A stretch of DNA of 64,000 bases from Bacteroidales bacterium UBA3810 (GTDB taxonomy: Bacteria; Bacteroidota; Bacteroidia; Bacteroidales; Paludibacteraceae): contig DFEE01000032.1 in assembly GCA_002368645.1 (NCBI GenBank), positions 26,437 to 90,436 on the forward strand. Direction: 5' to 3'. This document shows, one piece after another, positions 32,309 through 39,460 of the stretch. Position numbers and translations under genes: made by a program. A model generated the notes under the pieces. That model saw nothing but the letters and a program-made list of their open reading frames with translations. It had not been told where the DNA came from and ran no database searches. How positions within the stretch are numbered: the stretch's first letter is position 1; every line of letters begins with the position of its first letter.

Positions 32309-34165
32309 ATGAAAAAGAGTTTATTAAGCATCATTATAGCCGGTTGCTGTATTGCCGTACAAGCCGAAGAATTGTGGCATGTAGTTGGGACGGATGATTA
32401 TATAAAGAAAGAGTGTTTAGATAAAATTCAGGTTGTGTTGGATAGTTCAATGGACTATTCTTTTAACTTAAGTCACATCCCGTATATCGCCCGAGTTAGT
32501 GATTTGCAGCAACTATACGCCAATGTGTTTGACCGTTTGGTCCAGACCGGTGCCATAATGCCGGCGGGAGATGGAGATATAGCTTCCATAGATGAGGGCA
32601 CAACCAGTTTCTATCGCACCTTATGGTATCTTAACGAGTTCCCTGCTGATGGTGGCTCTTGGATTTGGCAAGATCCCGGCATATCGGATTTACAGGAGTG
32701 TAGATGGAATAGTAATAATATCTTAATAATAGGTACCTATGCGCGTCTGATATACAATTTAAATCTCCAAAATGCATTTCTTGAGGTAGCGAGTTCGAAT
32801 AATGTTTATGAGGAGGAGCAGAAACAAGTGCGTTTTGTGCGTGCTTTGACGGCATGGTATTTATTGGATTTATTTCCTGCATCTCATTTTACCACGCAGG
32901 TTGTGACATATAGGACGAGCTCTATGAGCAGAGAACAACTATATTGTTGGTTGGAAAATGAGTTGTTAGAGTTAGCGTTGATACTCCCGCAAACTCGTAC
33001 AGATTTATACCATGTTGATGCGGATGCAGCCAAAATGCTATTGGCGCGTCTATATCTTAATGCAGAAGTATATACGGGCACGCCTCAATGGGAGAAAGCT
33101 TCCTTGTATGCAGAGCAAGTCATGAATGGTCAGCATCCTTTGCATACCATATCATCCGGAGCCTATTCTCCTTATCAAGAACTATTTATGGGGGATAATG
33201 ATGCGAATGGCTCTGCTGAGGAAGTGCTCTTTATGCTTAAGCAAGATGGCATTAATGCCTATTCTTATGGAGGTTCAACGTTTGTCATAAATATGACCCG
33301 TAACGGCAGCGAAATGCCTTATTTTGGATTGTCCGGTTCCGGTTGGGGATGTTGGCGTGCTGGTTATCGGTTGTTACAGGCTTTTGCGTCTGAAGATGCG
33401 TTGAATACGTTGAAGGGCACGGAGTTCAGTATGCCGTCGGCATTAGGCGATGACCGAGCCTTATTCTATGCTGATCAGTCATATCAAGTTCCCTCTTTGA
33501 GTCACGATTACACTAATTTTACGGCAACATGGTCCGTCAATAAGTTCACTAACCGCTATTCAACAGAGCCTATTGACGCTTTTTCAACACCGTCTTCATG
33601 GCCGGATACGGATATACCTTTGATGCGTAGTGCCGAGGCATGGCTGACTTATGCGGAGGCACAGTTCCGATTAGGGAATCCTCAAATTGCGCGCAACACC
33701 ATAGCTGTGCTTCGCAGTCGTGCACATGCCGATACGCCGGCTGCGATTTCGGAAGAGTATATCTTGGATGAGTGGTTGCGTGAGTTCCATACAGAAGGGC
33801 GTCGCCGTGTCGATTTGGTGCGTTTTCATCAGTTTGCCGGTTCAAGTGCCATTCGGACTTGGGAAAATCACACGCAACGATTTGCAGACTCGCGCCAAAC
33901 TTTTCCTATGCCTGAGTTAACAAGTGTATTCGCCCCTAAACACTATATTCTACCGAATTATTTTGCGCAGATCATATCGTGTGAGAACTGCAATCCCGTT
34001 GAATATTATAATGCGGAGAATAATACCTACTATACTGTCAATAATTGGCTTAATGTGGTAGTAGGAGGTGCATCTTTAGGAACGGTATATCCTATTATGA
34101 TGGATGCTCCTTTCCAATTAGAGTTGGTAGATGTTCCGTTTACGCCGGCTATAGACGGGGAGTAG
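32309..34165 (+). CDS. RagB/SusD-like outer-membrane nutrient-binding protein (orphan)
   Basis: A 618-residue exported protein. The N-terminus has a signal peptide with IAGCC, which could be a lipobox, or else cleavage after VQA. SusD-fold marks: LTAWYLLDLFP, VDADAAKMLLARLYLNAEVYTG with the TPR-like WEKASLYAEQVMNG, RSAEAWLTYAEAQFRLGN, and the closing EWLREFHTEGRRRVDLVRF near residue 500. SusD proteins bind glycans or peptides over a SusC channel. Here no SusC gene is adjacent, which is unusual. The protein also continues ~60 residues past the usual end (CENCNPVEYYNAENNTYY onwards). Its partner may be encoded elsewhere. Forms an operon with the small T9SS protein. Confidence 0.85.
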   Translation: MKKSLLSIIIAGCCIAVQAEELWHVVGTDDYIKKECLDKIQVVLDSSMDYSFNLSHIPYIARVSDLQQLYANVFDRLVQTGAIMPAGDGDIASIDEGTTSFYRTLWYLNEFPADGGSWIWQDPGISDLQECRWNSNNILIIGTYARLIYNLNLQNAFLEVASSNNVYEEEQKQVRFVRALTAWYLLDLFPASHFTTQVVTYRTSSMSREQLYCWLENELLELALILPQTRTDLYHVDADAAKMLLARLYLNAEVYTGTPQWEKASLYAEQVMNGQHPLHTISSGAYSPYQELFMGDNDANGSAEEVLFMLKQDGINAYSYGGSTFVINMTRNGSEMPYFGLSGSGWGCWRAGYRLLQAFASEDALNTLKGTEFSMPSALGDDRALFYADQSYQVPSLSHDYTNFTATWSVNKFTNRYSTEPIDAFSTPSSWPDTDIPLMRSAEAWLTYAEAQFRLGNPQIARNTIAVLRSRAHADTPAAISEEYILDEWLREFHTEGRRRVDLVRFHQFAGSSAIRTWENHTQRFADSRQTFPMPELTSVFAPKHYILPNYFAQIISCENCNPVEYYNAENNTYYTVNNWLNVVVGGASLGTVYPIMMDAPFQLELVDVPFTPAIDGE

Positions 34166-34187
34166 AATATTCTATGTACTGTAGATG

Positions 34188-34225
34188 CCGCTGATTATCA
34201 GGAAGAAAACTCTTATAATCAGCGG
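34188..34225. terminator. Long inverted repeat between convergent susD-like and chrA genes
   Basis: CCGCTGATTAT (34188-34198) pairs perfectly with ATAATCAGCGG (34215-34225). The right arm covers the last codons of the minus-strand chrA gene. There is no strong T-run, so it may block transcription from both sides or act as a 3' stabiliser. Confidence 0.55.
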
Positions 34226-34839
34226 TAAAGAAAATAACCGATACAACCGGATGCAAGGATGAGGACAATCGGGTGCGAGATAAACGCTAACACCCGTTGG
34301 GCTCGTCCGGATACTTGAGAATGTGTCGGACTGGAGATGTGTTTCTCAACCAATTTAGCCCCGTCGGGTAGGAGCATCAAGGCGATGACAAGCGCATAAA
34401 TGACCCAACTATAATTGTCTATAAACGAGGCGGGAGTAATCAGCGTCCACGCGGCATGGGCAATCAGAAAAACTACTGCAATACGTATAAGGCGCATCAC
34501 CCATATATAAATAGGATTGGCTTGCCAGCGCTCGCTAATCTTGTTGTAAATGTAGCAGATAATGCCCATGATAATGAGACTTGGGAGGATGATGGCTCCT
34601 GAAGCGATGAGACTTCCCCATACCGTACCCGTTGCGGTATATCCGACATACGTGGCGCAGTTGATGCCGATTGGACCCGGAGTGACTTGTGATATGGCAA
34701 CTATGTCCACAAACTCAGTCTCAGTCATCCAACCGCGGGATAGAACTTCATTTTGGATAAGCGAGATAATCGCCATCCCGCCTCCAAAGCCTAAAAAGCC
34801 CACTTTGATGAATAGCAGTAGCAGTTGCCAGTAAATCAT
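34219..34839 (-). CDS. chrA: Chromate transporter half-protein (second CHR domain)
   Basis: A 206-residue CHR-domain membrane protein. LLLFIKVGFLGFGGGMAIISLIQNE and VAISQVTPGPIGINCATYVGY are the family signatures (FGGG and the PGP motif), followed by about five helices. Split CHR proteins work as a pair of short domains in many anaerobes; export of chromate is known for full-length ChrA, but the natural substrate of short forms is unsure. It starts 11 bp after the other half-gene, which is shorter. The tail has an unusual SSPTHSQVSGRA loop before the last helix. Confidence 0.9.
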   Translation of the reverse strand: MIYWQLLLLFIKVGFLGFGGGMAIISLIQNEVLSRGWMTETEFVDIVAISQVTPGPIGINCATYVGYTATGTVWGSLIASGAIILPSLIIMGIICYIYNKISERWQANPIYIWVMRLIRIAVVFLIAHAAWTLITPASFIDNYSWVIYALVIALMLLPDGAKLVEKHISSPTHSQVSGRAQRVLAFISHPIVLILASGCIGYFLYR

Positions 34840-34850
34840 AGAAAAACGTA

Positions 34851-35276
34851 TTACCAGATATTTTTTATTGAACGAATAACGGTGGCGGTGATGAGTGCTA
34901 CGACAGCGGGGCGTACTCCCTTAAAGATAGCCTCTATGGAAGGATTGTCCTTTAGATCCGTAAAATACATGGCAATCAGTAAAATAATTACGATACTCGG
35001 AAGAACTGCCCCCATGACACATGCTATTACACCGGCCCATCCCCGCAGGCGATGACCGATAAAAATAGCGGAGTTCACCGCAATAAGACCCGGTGCCGCT
35101 TGGGCTAAAGCAATCATGTTAAGGAATTCCTTTTCGTCAAGCCAATGCTTGACATCGCACACCTCTTTTTGGATTAGGGACAACATGGCATAACCTCCAC
35201 CGATGGTGAAAGTGCCTATCTTGAGATAGGTCCAAAAGAGTTGAAGTATAGTCGCTTTGGGGCGCGGATCAGTCAT
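34851..35276 (-). CDS. chrA: Chromate transporter half-protein (first CHR domain), shortened
   Basis: A 141-residue CHR-domain protein: FWTYLKIGTFTIGGGYAMLSLIQKE and IALAQAAPGLIAVNSAIFIGHRLRG are the family signatures. It stops at IRSIKNIW, about 45-50 residues before the normal end of a short CHR domain (the 206-residue neighbour keeps that part), with no continuation in another frame before the next start 11 bp on. It overlaps the end of udk by 8 bp. Whether a heteromer of a full and a shortened half still transports is open. Confidence 0.85.
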   Translation of the reverse strand: MTDPRPKATILQLFWTYLKIGTFTIGGGYAMLSLIQKEVCDVKHWLDEKEFLNMIALAQAAPGLIAVNSAIFIGHRLRGWAGVIACVMGAVLPSIVIILLIAMYFTDLKDNPSIEAIFKGVRPAVVALITATVIRSIKNIW

Positions 35277-35898
35277 TGTCGTTTTCAGAAGCCGCCAATT
35301 GCTGTTTGATAAACTTAGCCATTACGTTGATTGCCGCATTATTATGTCCTCCTTGCGGAATAATCATGTCGGCATATCGCTTGCAGGGCTCAATGAATTG
35401 CTGGTGCATGGGTTTGAGAATCCGTTGGTACCGTTCAATGACCGTCTCGGTCGTGCGTCCGCGTTCAACGATGTCACGCTTGATTACGCGCACAAGTCGG
35501 TCGTCGGCATCTGCATCAACGAAGACCTTAAGGTCCATCATGTCGCGCAATGGCTTGTCCCACAGGCACATAATACCCTCGATAATCACCACTTTTTTGG
35601 GGTCAACATGATTTGTGGCCTTCTGTCTGGTTGAGGTGATGTAATCATAGATAGGCTCCTCAATGGCACGCCCTTCTTTGAGCTCCTGAATATGGTGCCT
35701 CAAGAGCCGCCATTCGAAAGCATCCGGGTGGTCAAAGTTAATCTTTTGACGGTCCTCTGGCGGAACATTAGAAGAGTCGTTGTAGTACGAGTCAAGGGAT
35801 AAAATAGCTACTTCGCCTTTCGGCATGCGTTCAATGAGTTTGCGGACTACTGTGGTCTTGCCCGAACCGGTTCCGCCTGCAATTCCGATAATAAACAT
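35269..35898 (-). CDS. udk: Uridine kinase
   Basis: Phosphorylates uridine and cytidine in pyrimidine salvage (209 residues). The P-loop is GIAGGTGSGKTTVV (residues 5-18). ILSLDSYYND, NFDHPDAFEW, IEEPIYDY and the lid RVIKRDIVERGRT are all typical of Udk. Start ATG 35898 follows from the promoter at 35922. The 3' end overlaps the chrA half-gene by 8 bp, so the three genes are one operon. Confidence 0.96.
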   Translation of the reverse strand: MFIIGIAGGTGSGKTTVVRKLIERMPKGEVAILSLDSYYNDSSNVPPEDRQKINFDHPDAFEWRLLRHHIQELKEGRAIEEPIYDYITSTRQKATNHVDPKKVVIIEGIMCLWDKPLRDMMDLKVFVDADADDRLVRVIKRDIVERGRTTETVIERYQRILKPMHQQFIEPCKRYADMIIPQGGHNNAAINVMAKFIKQQLAASENDND

Positions 35899-35921
35899 AA
35901 GAAGTTTCTCTAATCGGGACG

Positions 35922-35969
35922 CAAAATTACAAAAATATTTGCATAATTGCAAAAAAAATATTACTTTTG
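35922..35969. promoter_or_regulatory. Overlapping divergent promoters (udk and ftsH)
   Basis: Plus: TTTG (35938-35941), 20 bases, TACTTTTG (35962-35969). Minus: TTTG (35953-35950), 20 bases, TAATTTTG (35929-35922). The two promoters share a 16-bp central zone (35938-35953). Confidence 0.82.
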
Positions 35970-36009
35970 CACGATTTTTGACAGATTATAACGGATAAAG
36001 TAATTTTTT

Positions 36010-37980
36010 ATGGATAATAGTAACCAAAAGAACAAACCGCAACGCAAAGGTTTTGGATGGGGATGGCTGTTATATACGGCTGTATTTTTGATTTTTGCAT
36101 GGTATTTCTTGAAGCCGAATGGCGACGAACAGACTATGGATAAGGGACTTAGTTATACCCAGCTAATGTCCTATATTGAGCATAACCAGATTAGTTCTAT
36201 AGTCGTCTATGATGACAATCACGTGGAAGCAACGGTTCGCATGGACGCTTATACGTTGGTCTTTGGGGATGCTACTAAAGGCGTGGAGAAGAAAGGTATT
36301 ATCACCTGCCTTGTGCCTTCCGTAGAGGAGTTTTGCAAGTACATGGGGACTGTCAATGTGACACGGGCGGAAACGCATCTGCCCGCTATTGATGTCAGTA
36401 TCAAGAAAAGTCATGACTATTGGTATCTTATTTTGGTCAATGTACTCCCGTGGGTATTTATCATCTTCTTCTTTGTGATGATGACTCGCAATATCGGCGG
36501 AGTGGGCGGTGGCATATTCGGTGTCGGACGCGCAAAAGCGGAAGTCTTTGATAAAGACAAGAAAGACAAAGTGACTTTTAAGGATGTTGCCGGTTTGGAA
36601 GGTGCTAAACAGGAAGTGGAAGAGATTGTTTCGTTCCTCAAGAACCCTGAGAAATATACCAAATTGGGGGGCAAAATCCCCAAGGGAGCATTGCTGGTAG
36701 GTCCTCCCGGAACCGGTAAAACCCTGCTTGCTAAAGCCGTAGCAGGCGAAGCTAATGTCCCCTTCTTCTCCATGTCCGGCTCTGACTTCGTCGAGATGTT
36801 TGTGGGGGTTGGAGCAAGTCGTGTACGTGACCTCTTTAGGCAAGCCAAAGAGAAAGCACCCGCCATCATCTTTATTGATGAGATAGATGCTGTGGGTAAA
36901 TCCCGAGGAAAAGGGGCTATAACCGGCTCTAATGATGAACGCGAATCTACCCTAAACCAGTTGTTGACCGAGATGGATGGCTTCGGCACCAACTCCGGTG
37001 TCATTATTCTTGCAGCCACGAACAGGGCGGAGATACTGGATCCTGCTTTACTGCGAGCCGGACGTTTTGATAGACAGATTCATGTCGAACTGCCTGACTT
37101 GCAGGAGCGAAAGGAGATTTTCCAAGTGCACTTGAGACCGCTCAAACTCAATAAGAATGTCGATATTGATTTCTTAGCCAAACAAACTCCGGGGTTCTCT
37201 GGAGCCGATATTGCCAATGTCTGCAACGAGGCTGCATTGATAGCCGCACGCAATAACCATAAAGCGGTCGGGAAACAGGATTTCATGGACGCCGTGGATA
37301 GGATAATCGGCGGTCTGGAGCGCAAAACGAAAATCATGACTCCTGAAGAGAAAAAATCCATTGCCTACCATGAGGCGGGACATGCTACTATCAGTTGGAT
37401 GCTCCAATATGGTAATCCGCTGGTTAAGGTTACCATTGTGCCTCGAGGACAAGCGCTTGGTGCAGCATGGTACTTGCCGGAAGAAAGGCAACTCACCAAT
37501 AAAGAACATATCCTCGATGACCTCTGCTCCCTCTTAGGCGGACGCGCTGCCGAGGAACTCTTCTTGAAACAAACCTCTACAGGGGCTCTCAATGATTTGG
37601 AACGAGCCACCAAGCAGGCATATGCCATGGTTGCCTATTACGGTATGAGCCCTAAACTGAAGGACCTCTCCTTCTATGACTCAACCGGACGATATGATTA
37701 CGGTATTGCTAAACCTTATTCGGAGGAAACAGCCAAGATTATTGACGCGGAAACGTCCCGCATTATCTCGGAACAGATGAAACGGGCTAAAGAGGTTCTT
37801 AAACAATATGAAGAAGGGCACCATCAGATGGCGGAACTGCTTATCGAAAAGGAAGTTATCACGTCTGAAGATGTTGAGCGTATCTTGGGACCGCGTCCTT
37901 GGAAAAGCCGGGGTGACGAGATGTTAGAGTTGAATGAGAAAGAATCAACCGCTAAGACTGACAAATCTGCAGATGCTTAA
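36010..37980 (+). CDS. ftsH: ATP-dependent zinc metalloprotease FtsH
   Basis: Membrane-bound AAA+ protease that degrades misfolded membrane proteins and regulators such as those of lipid A synthesis. In the 656 residues there are two membrane helices (~18-36 and ~138-158) around a periplasmic domain. The AAA module has Walker A GPPGTGKT (231-238), Walker B IIFIDEID (287-294) and the SRH. The zinc motif is HEAGH (454-458). All catalytic residues are present. The lpxB start overlaps its last 8 bp; because FtsH controls LpxC stability in other bacteria, the pairing with lpxB is notable. Confidence 0.98.
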   Translation: MDNSNQKNKPQRKGFGWGWLLYTAVFLIFAWYFLKPNGDEQTMDKGLSYTQLMSYIEHNQISSIVVYDDNHVEATVRMDAYTLVFGDATKGVEKKGIITCLVPSVEEFCKYMGTVNVTRAETHLPAIDVSIKKSHDYWYLILVNVLPWVFIIFFFVMMTRNIGGVGGGIFGVGRAKAEVFDKDKKDKVTFKDVAGLEGAKQEVEEIVSFLKNPEKYTKLGGKIPKGALLVGPPGTGKTLLAKAVAGEANVPFFSMSGSDFVEMFVGVGASRVRDLFRQAKEKAPAIIFIDEIDAVGKSRGKGAITGSNDERESTLNQLLTEMDGFGTNSGVIILAATNRAEILDPALLRAGRFDRQIHVELPDLQERKEIFQVHLRPLKLNKNVDIDFLAKQTPGFSGADIANVCNEAALIAARNNHKAVGKQDFMDAVDRIIGGLERKTKIMTPEEKKSIAYHEAGHATISWMLQYGNPLVKVTIVPRGQALGAAWYLPEERQLTNKEHILDDLCSLLGGRAAEELFLKQTSTGALNDLERATKQAYAMVAYYGMSPKLKDLSFYDSTGRYDYGIAKPYSEETAKIIDAETSRIISEQMKRAKEVLKQYEEGHHQMAELLIEKEVITSEDVERILGPRPWKSRGDEMLELNEKESTAKTDKSADA

Positions 37981-39103
37981 ATTCTTCTTGATAGCAGGAG
38001 AGGCTTCCGGGGACTTACATGCCTCAAACCTCATTAAGGCAATTCGGGCGCAAGAGCCCGAAGCCTTTTTTGTAGGACTTGGCGGAGACAAAATGCGAGA
38101 GGCCGGTTGCACCCTCTACCAAGATTACCGCCACATGGCGTTTATGGGCTTTGTGGCGGTCATACAGAACATGGGAGAGGTCAGACGTAATTTCCGTATA
38201 GCGGAACAAGCACTTCTCAAAGAACGCCCCGATGTGCTGATACTTATTGATTATCCGTCCTTTAACTTGAGGATTGCGGCTTTCTGTAAGAATCACCTTC
38301 CCGACACGAAAATAGTCTATTACATACCGCCGAAGATATGGGCATGGAAAAAACGCCGCGTTCATACCATTGCGCGTCTTTGCGATGCGGTCCTGGGCAT
38401 ATTCCCCTTTGAACCGGCCTTTTATGCCCGCTATGGCTACCAATGTACCTATGTCGGCAATCCTACGGCAGAACTCCTCCGCCACACGCAGTTACCAAAA
38501 CGCACTCACCAACAGCCCTCCGAGCTCGCAGTGACCAACAAGGCGAAGCCGTTCATAGCACTTTTGCCGGGCTCACGACAGGAGGAAATTAAACATTGTC
38601 TGCCGATGATGCTTGCTGCGGCACGCGCCTTCCCTAATTATCCCATTGTAGTTACGGCTGCTCCCGGTCTGGACGATGCCTTCTATCTTCCCTATCTGAA
38701 GGACGGCGAGTCTTTGCGCCGGGATACCTATCAGGTACTTGCCTCGGCACAGGCTGCTGTCGTCAACTCTGGCACCGCTACCTTGGAGACTGCTTTATTA
38801 GGTTGCCCGCAAGAGGCTGTCTATCACGTCGCTACAGGAAGAGTATTGGGCTTCCTGAAACCCCTGCTCTTTACAATACCGTATTTCACATTGGTCAATA
38901 TAATCCTTGGCAAAGAAGTGATAAAAGAGCAAGTCGCATATCATTTTACAGAGCGGGATGTGCGCGAGGAATTAGACCGACTACTGCATGATGAGCACTA
39001 TCGGGCGGCAATGCAACATTCCTACGCAGAGTTAAGCACTGCCTTAGGCTCTTCCGATGCCTCCCAATATGCCGCCACCGAGATTATCGGTTTGCTGAAA
39101 TAA
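37973..39103 (+). CDS. lpxB: Lipid-A-disaccharide synthase
   Basis: Joins UDP-diacylglucosamine and lipid X to make lipid A disaccharide phosphate at the inner membrane (376 residues, GT19). Marks: MLKFFLIAGEASGDLHASNLIKA, VGLGGDKMREAGC, the MGFVAVIQNM stretch, DYPSFNLRIA, YYIPPKIWAWKKRRV, FPFEPAFYARYGY, YVGNPTAE and LLPGSRQEEI. ATG 37973 overlaps the ftsH end. Residues ~168-185 (QLPKRTHQQPSELAVTNK) are a longer linker than in Escherichia coli. Translationally coupled to ftsH. Confidence 0.97.
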   Translation: MLKFFLIAGEASGDLHASNLIKAIRAQEPEAFFVGLGGDKMREAGCTLYQDYRHMAFMGFVAVIQNMGEVRRNFRIAEQALLKERPDVLILIDYPSFNLRIAAFCKNHLPDTKIVYYIPPKIWAWKKRRVHTIARLCDAVLGIFPFEPAFYARYGYQCTYVGNPTAELLRHTQLPKRTHQQPSELAVTNKAKPFIALLPGSRQEEIKHCLPMMLAAARAFPNYPIVVTAAPGLDDAFYLPYLKDGESLRRDTYQVLASAQAAVVNSGTATLETALLGCPQEAVYHVATGRVLGFLKPLLFTIPYFTLVNIILGKEVIKEQVAYHFTERDVREELDRLLHDEHYRAAMQHSYAELSTALGSSDASQYAATEIIGLLK

Positions 39104-39140
39104 TAGGAGAGTTTATTTTGTGTACTCCTATCTCCCTTTT
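39103..39140 (+). terminator. Probable terminator of ftsH-lpxB
   Basis: ATAGGAG (39103-39109) pairs with CTCCTAT (39125-39131), a 15-nt loop, then CTCCC and TTTT. Weak T-run. Confidence 0.5.
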
Positions 39141-39154
39141 GGTGTCCTTACTAC

Positions 39155-39220
39155 ACCGCACAATAACCGCACAATAACCGCACAATAACCGGACAATAAC
39201 CGGACAATAACCGCACAATT
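39155..39220. repeat. 11-bp tandem repeat, 6 units
   Basis: ACCGCACAATA three times, ACCGGACAATA twice, then ACCGCACAATT: six head-to-tail units without gaps. It is the best preserved array of the 11-bp family seen also at 31101 and 31419. No spacers and too short for a CRISPR. Confidence 0.9.
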
Positions 39221-39232
39221 CAGCCGAGATAA

Positions 39233-39349
39233 CCGACTCTTCAAGCACTCATCAGGGATACCGCCCCCCAAAAGCTAATCATTGACGGTGCGCTCTATAT
39301 TCTCTACGACGGACAACTCTTTGATGCCCGCGGTGCAAGAGTTCAGTAA
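39233..39349 (+). pseudogene. Orphan T9SS-type C-terminal tail (gene remnant)
   Basis: A 38-codon open stretch without start codon, bounded by stops, reads ...APQKLIIDGALYILYDGQLF then DARGARVQ and stop. This is the shape of Bacteroidales sorting tails (K-x-I-x-x-G-x-L-x-I-x-x-D-G-x-x-Y-x-x-x-G) and close to the end of the BspA-like protein at 6.8 kb. Nothing before it resembles a passenger protein; the 11-bp array lies 12 bp upstream. It is probably the surviving 3' end of a deleted secreted-protein gene. The remaining 39350-39420 holds no gene. Confidence 0.7.
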
Positions 39350-39420
39350 CCACCCTATCAACGATAACCAATCATATAATTGTCAAAAATATAAGTATTG
39401 TTATAAAAAGTAACTTTTAT

Positions 39421-39451
39421 TTGCGTATTTCAAAAATTCGTTGTACATTTG
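39421..39451 (+). promoter_or_regulatory. Promoter of the CotH-like gene
   Basis: TTG (39421-39423), 20 bases, TACATTTG (39444-39451). The start codon is only 10 bases beyond the -7 box, so the mRNA leader must be very short or absent. Confidence 0.78.
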
Positions 39452-39460
39452 TGCCCGATT

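Larger units (their letters stand above)
39104..39460. other. Gene-free spacer of about 355 bp before the CotH-like gene
   Basis: It holds the weak ftsH-lpxB terminator, six 11-bp repeats (39155-39220), the orphan sorting-tail remnant (39233-39349), an AT-rich stretch (39350-39420) in which I see nothing, and the CotH promoter. Confidence 0.8.

Noticed and set aside
36163..36843. 226-codon minus-strand frame opposite ftsH
   Set aside because: Overlaps the essential AAA domain of ftsH and shows no family features.
39155..39220. CRISPR array
   Set aside because: Units are 11 bp with no spacers and there are no cas genes in the window.
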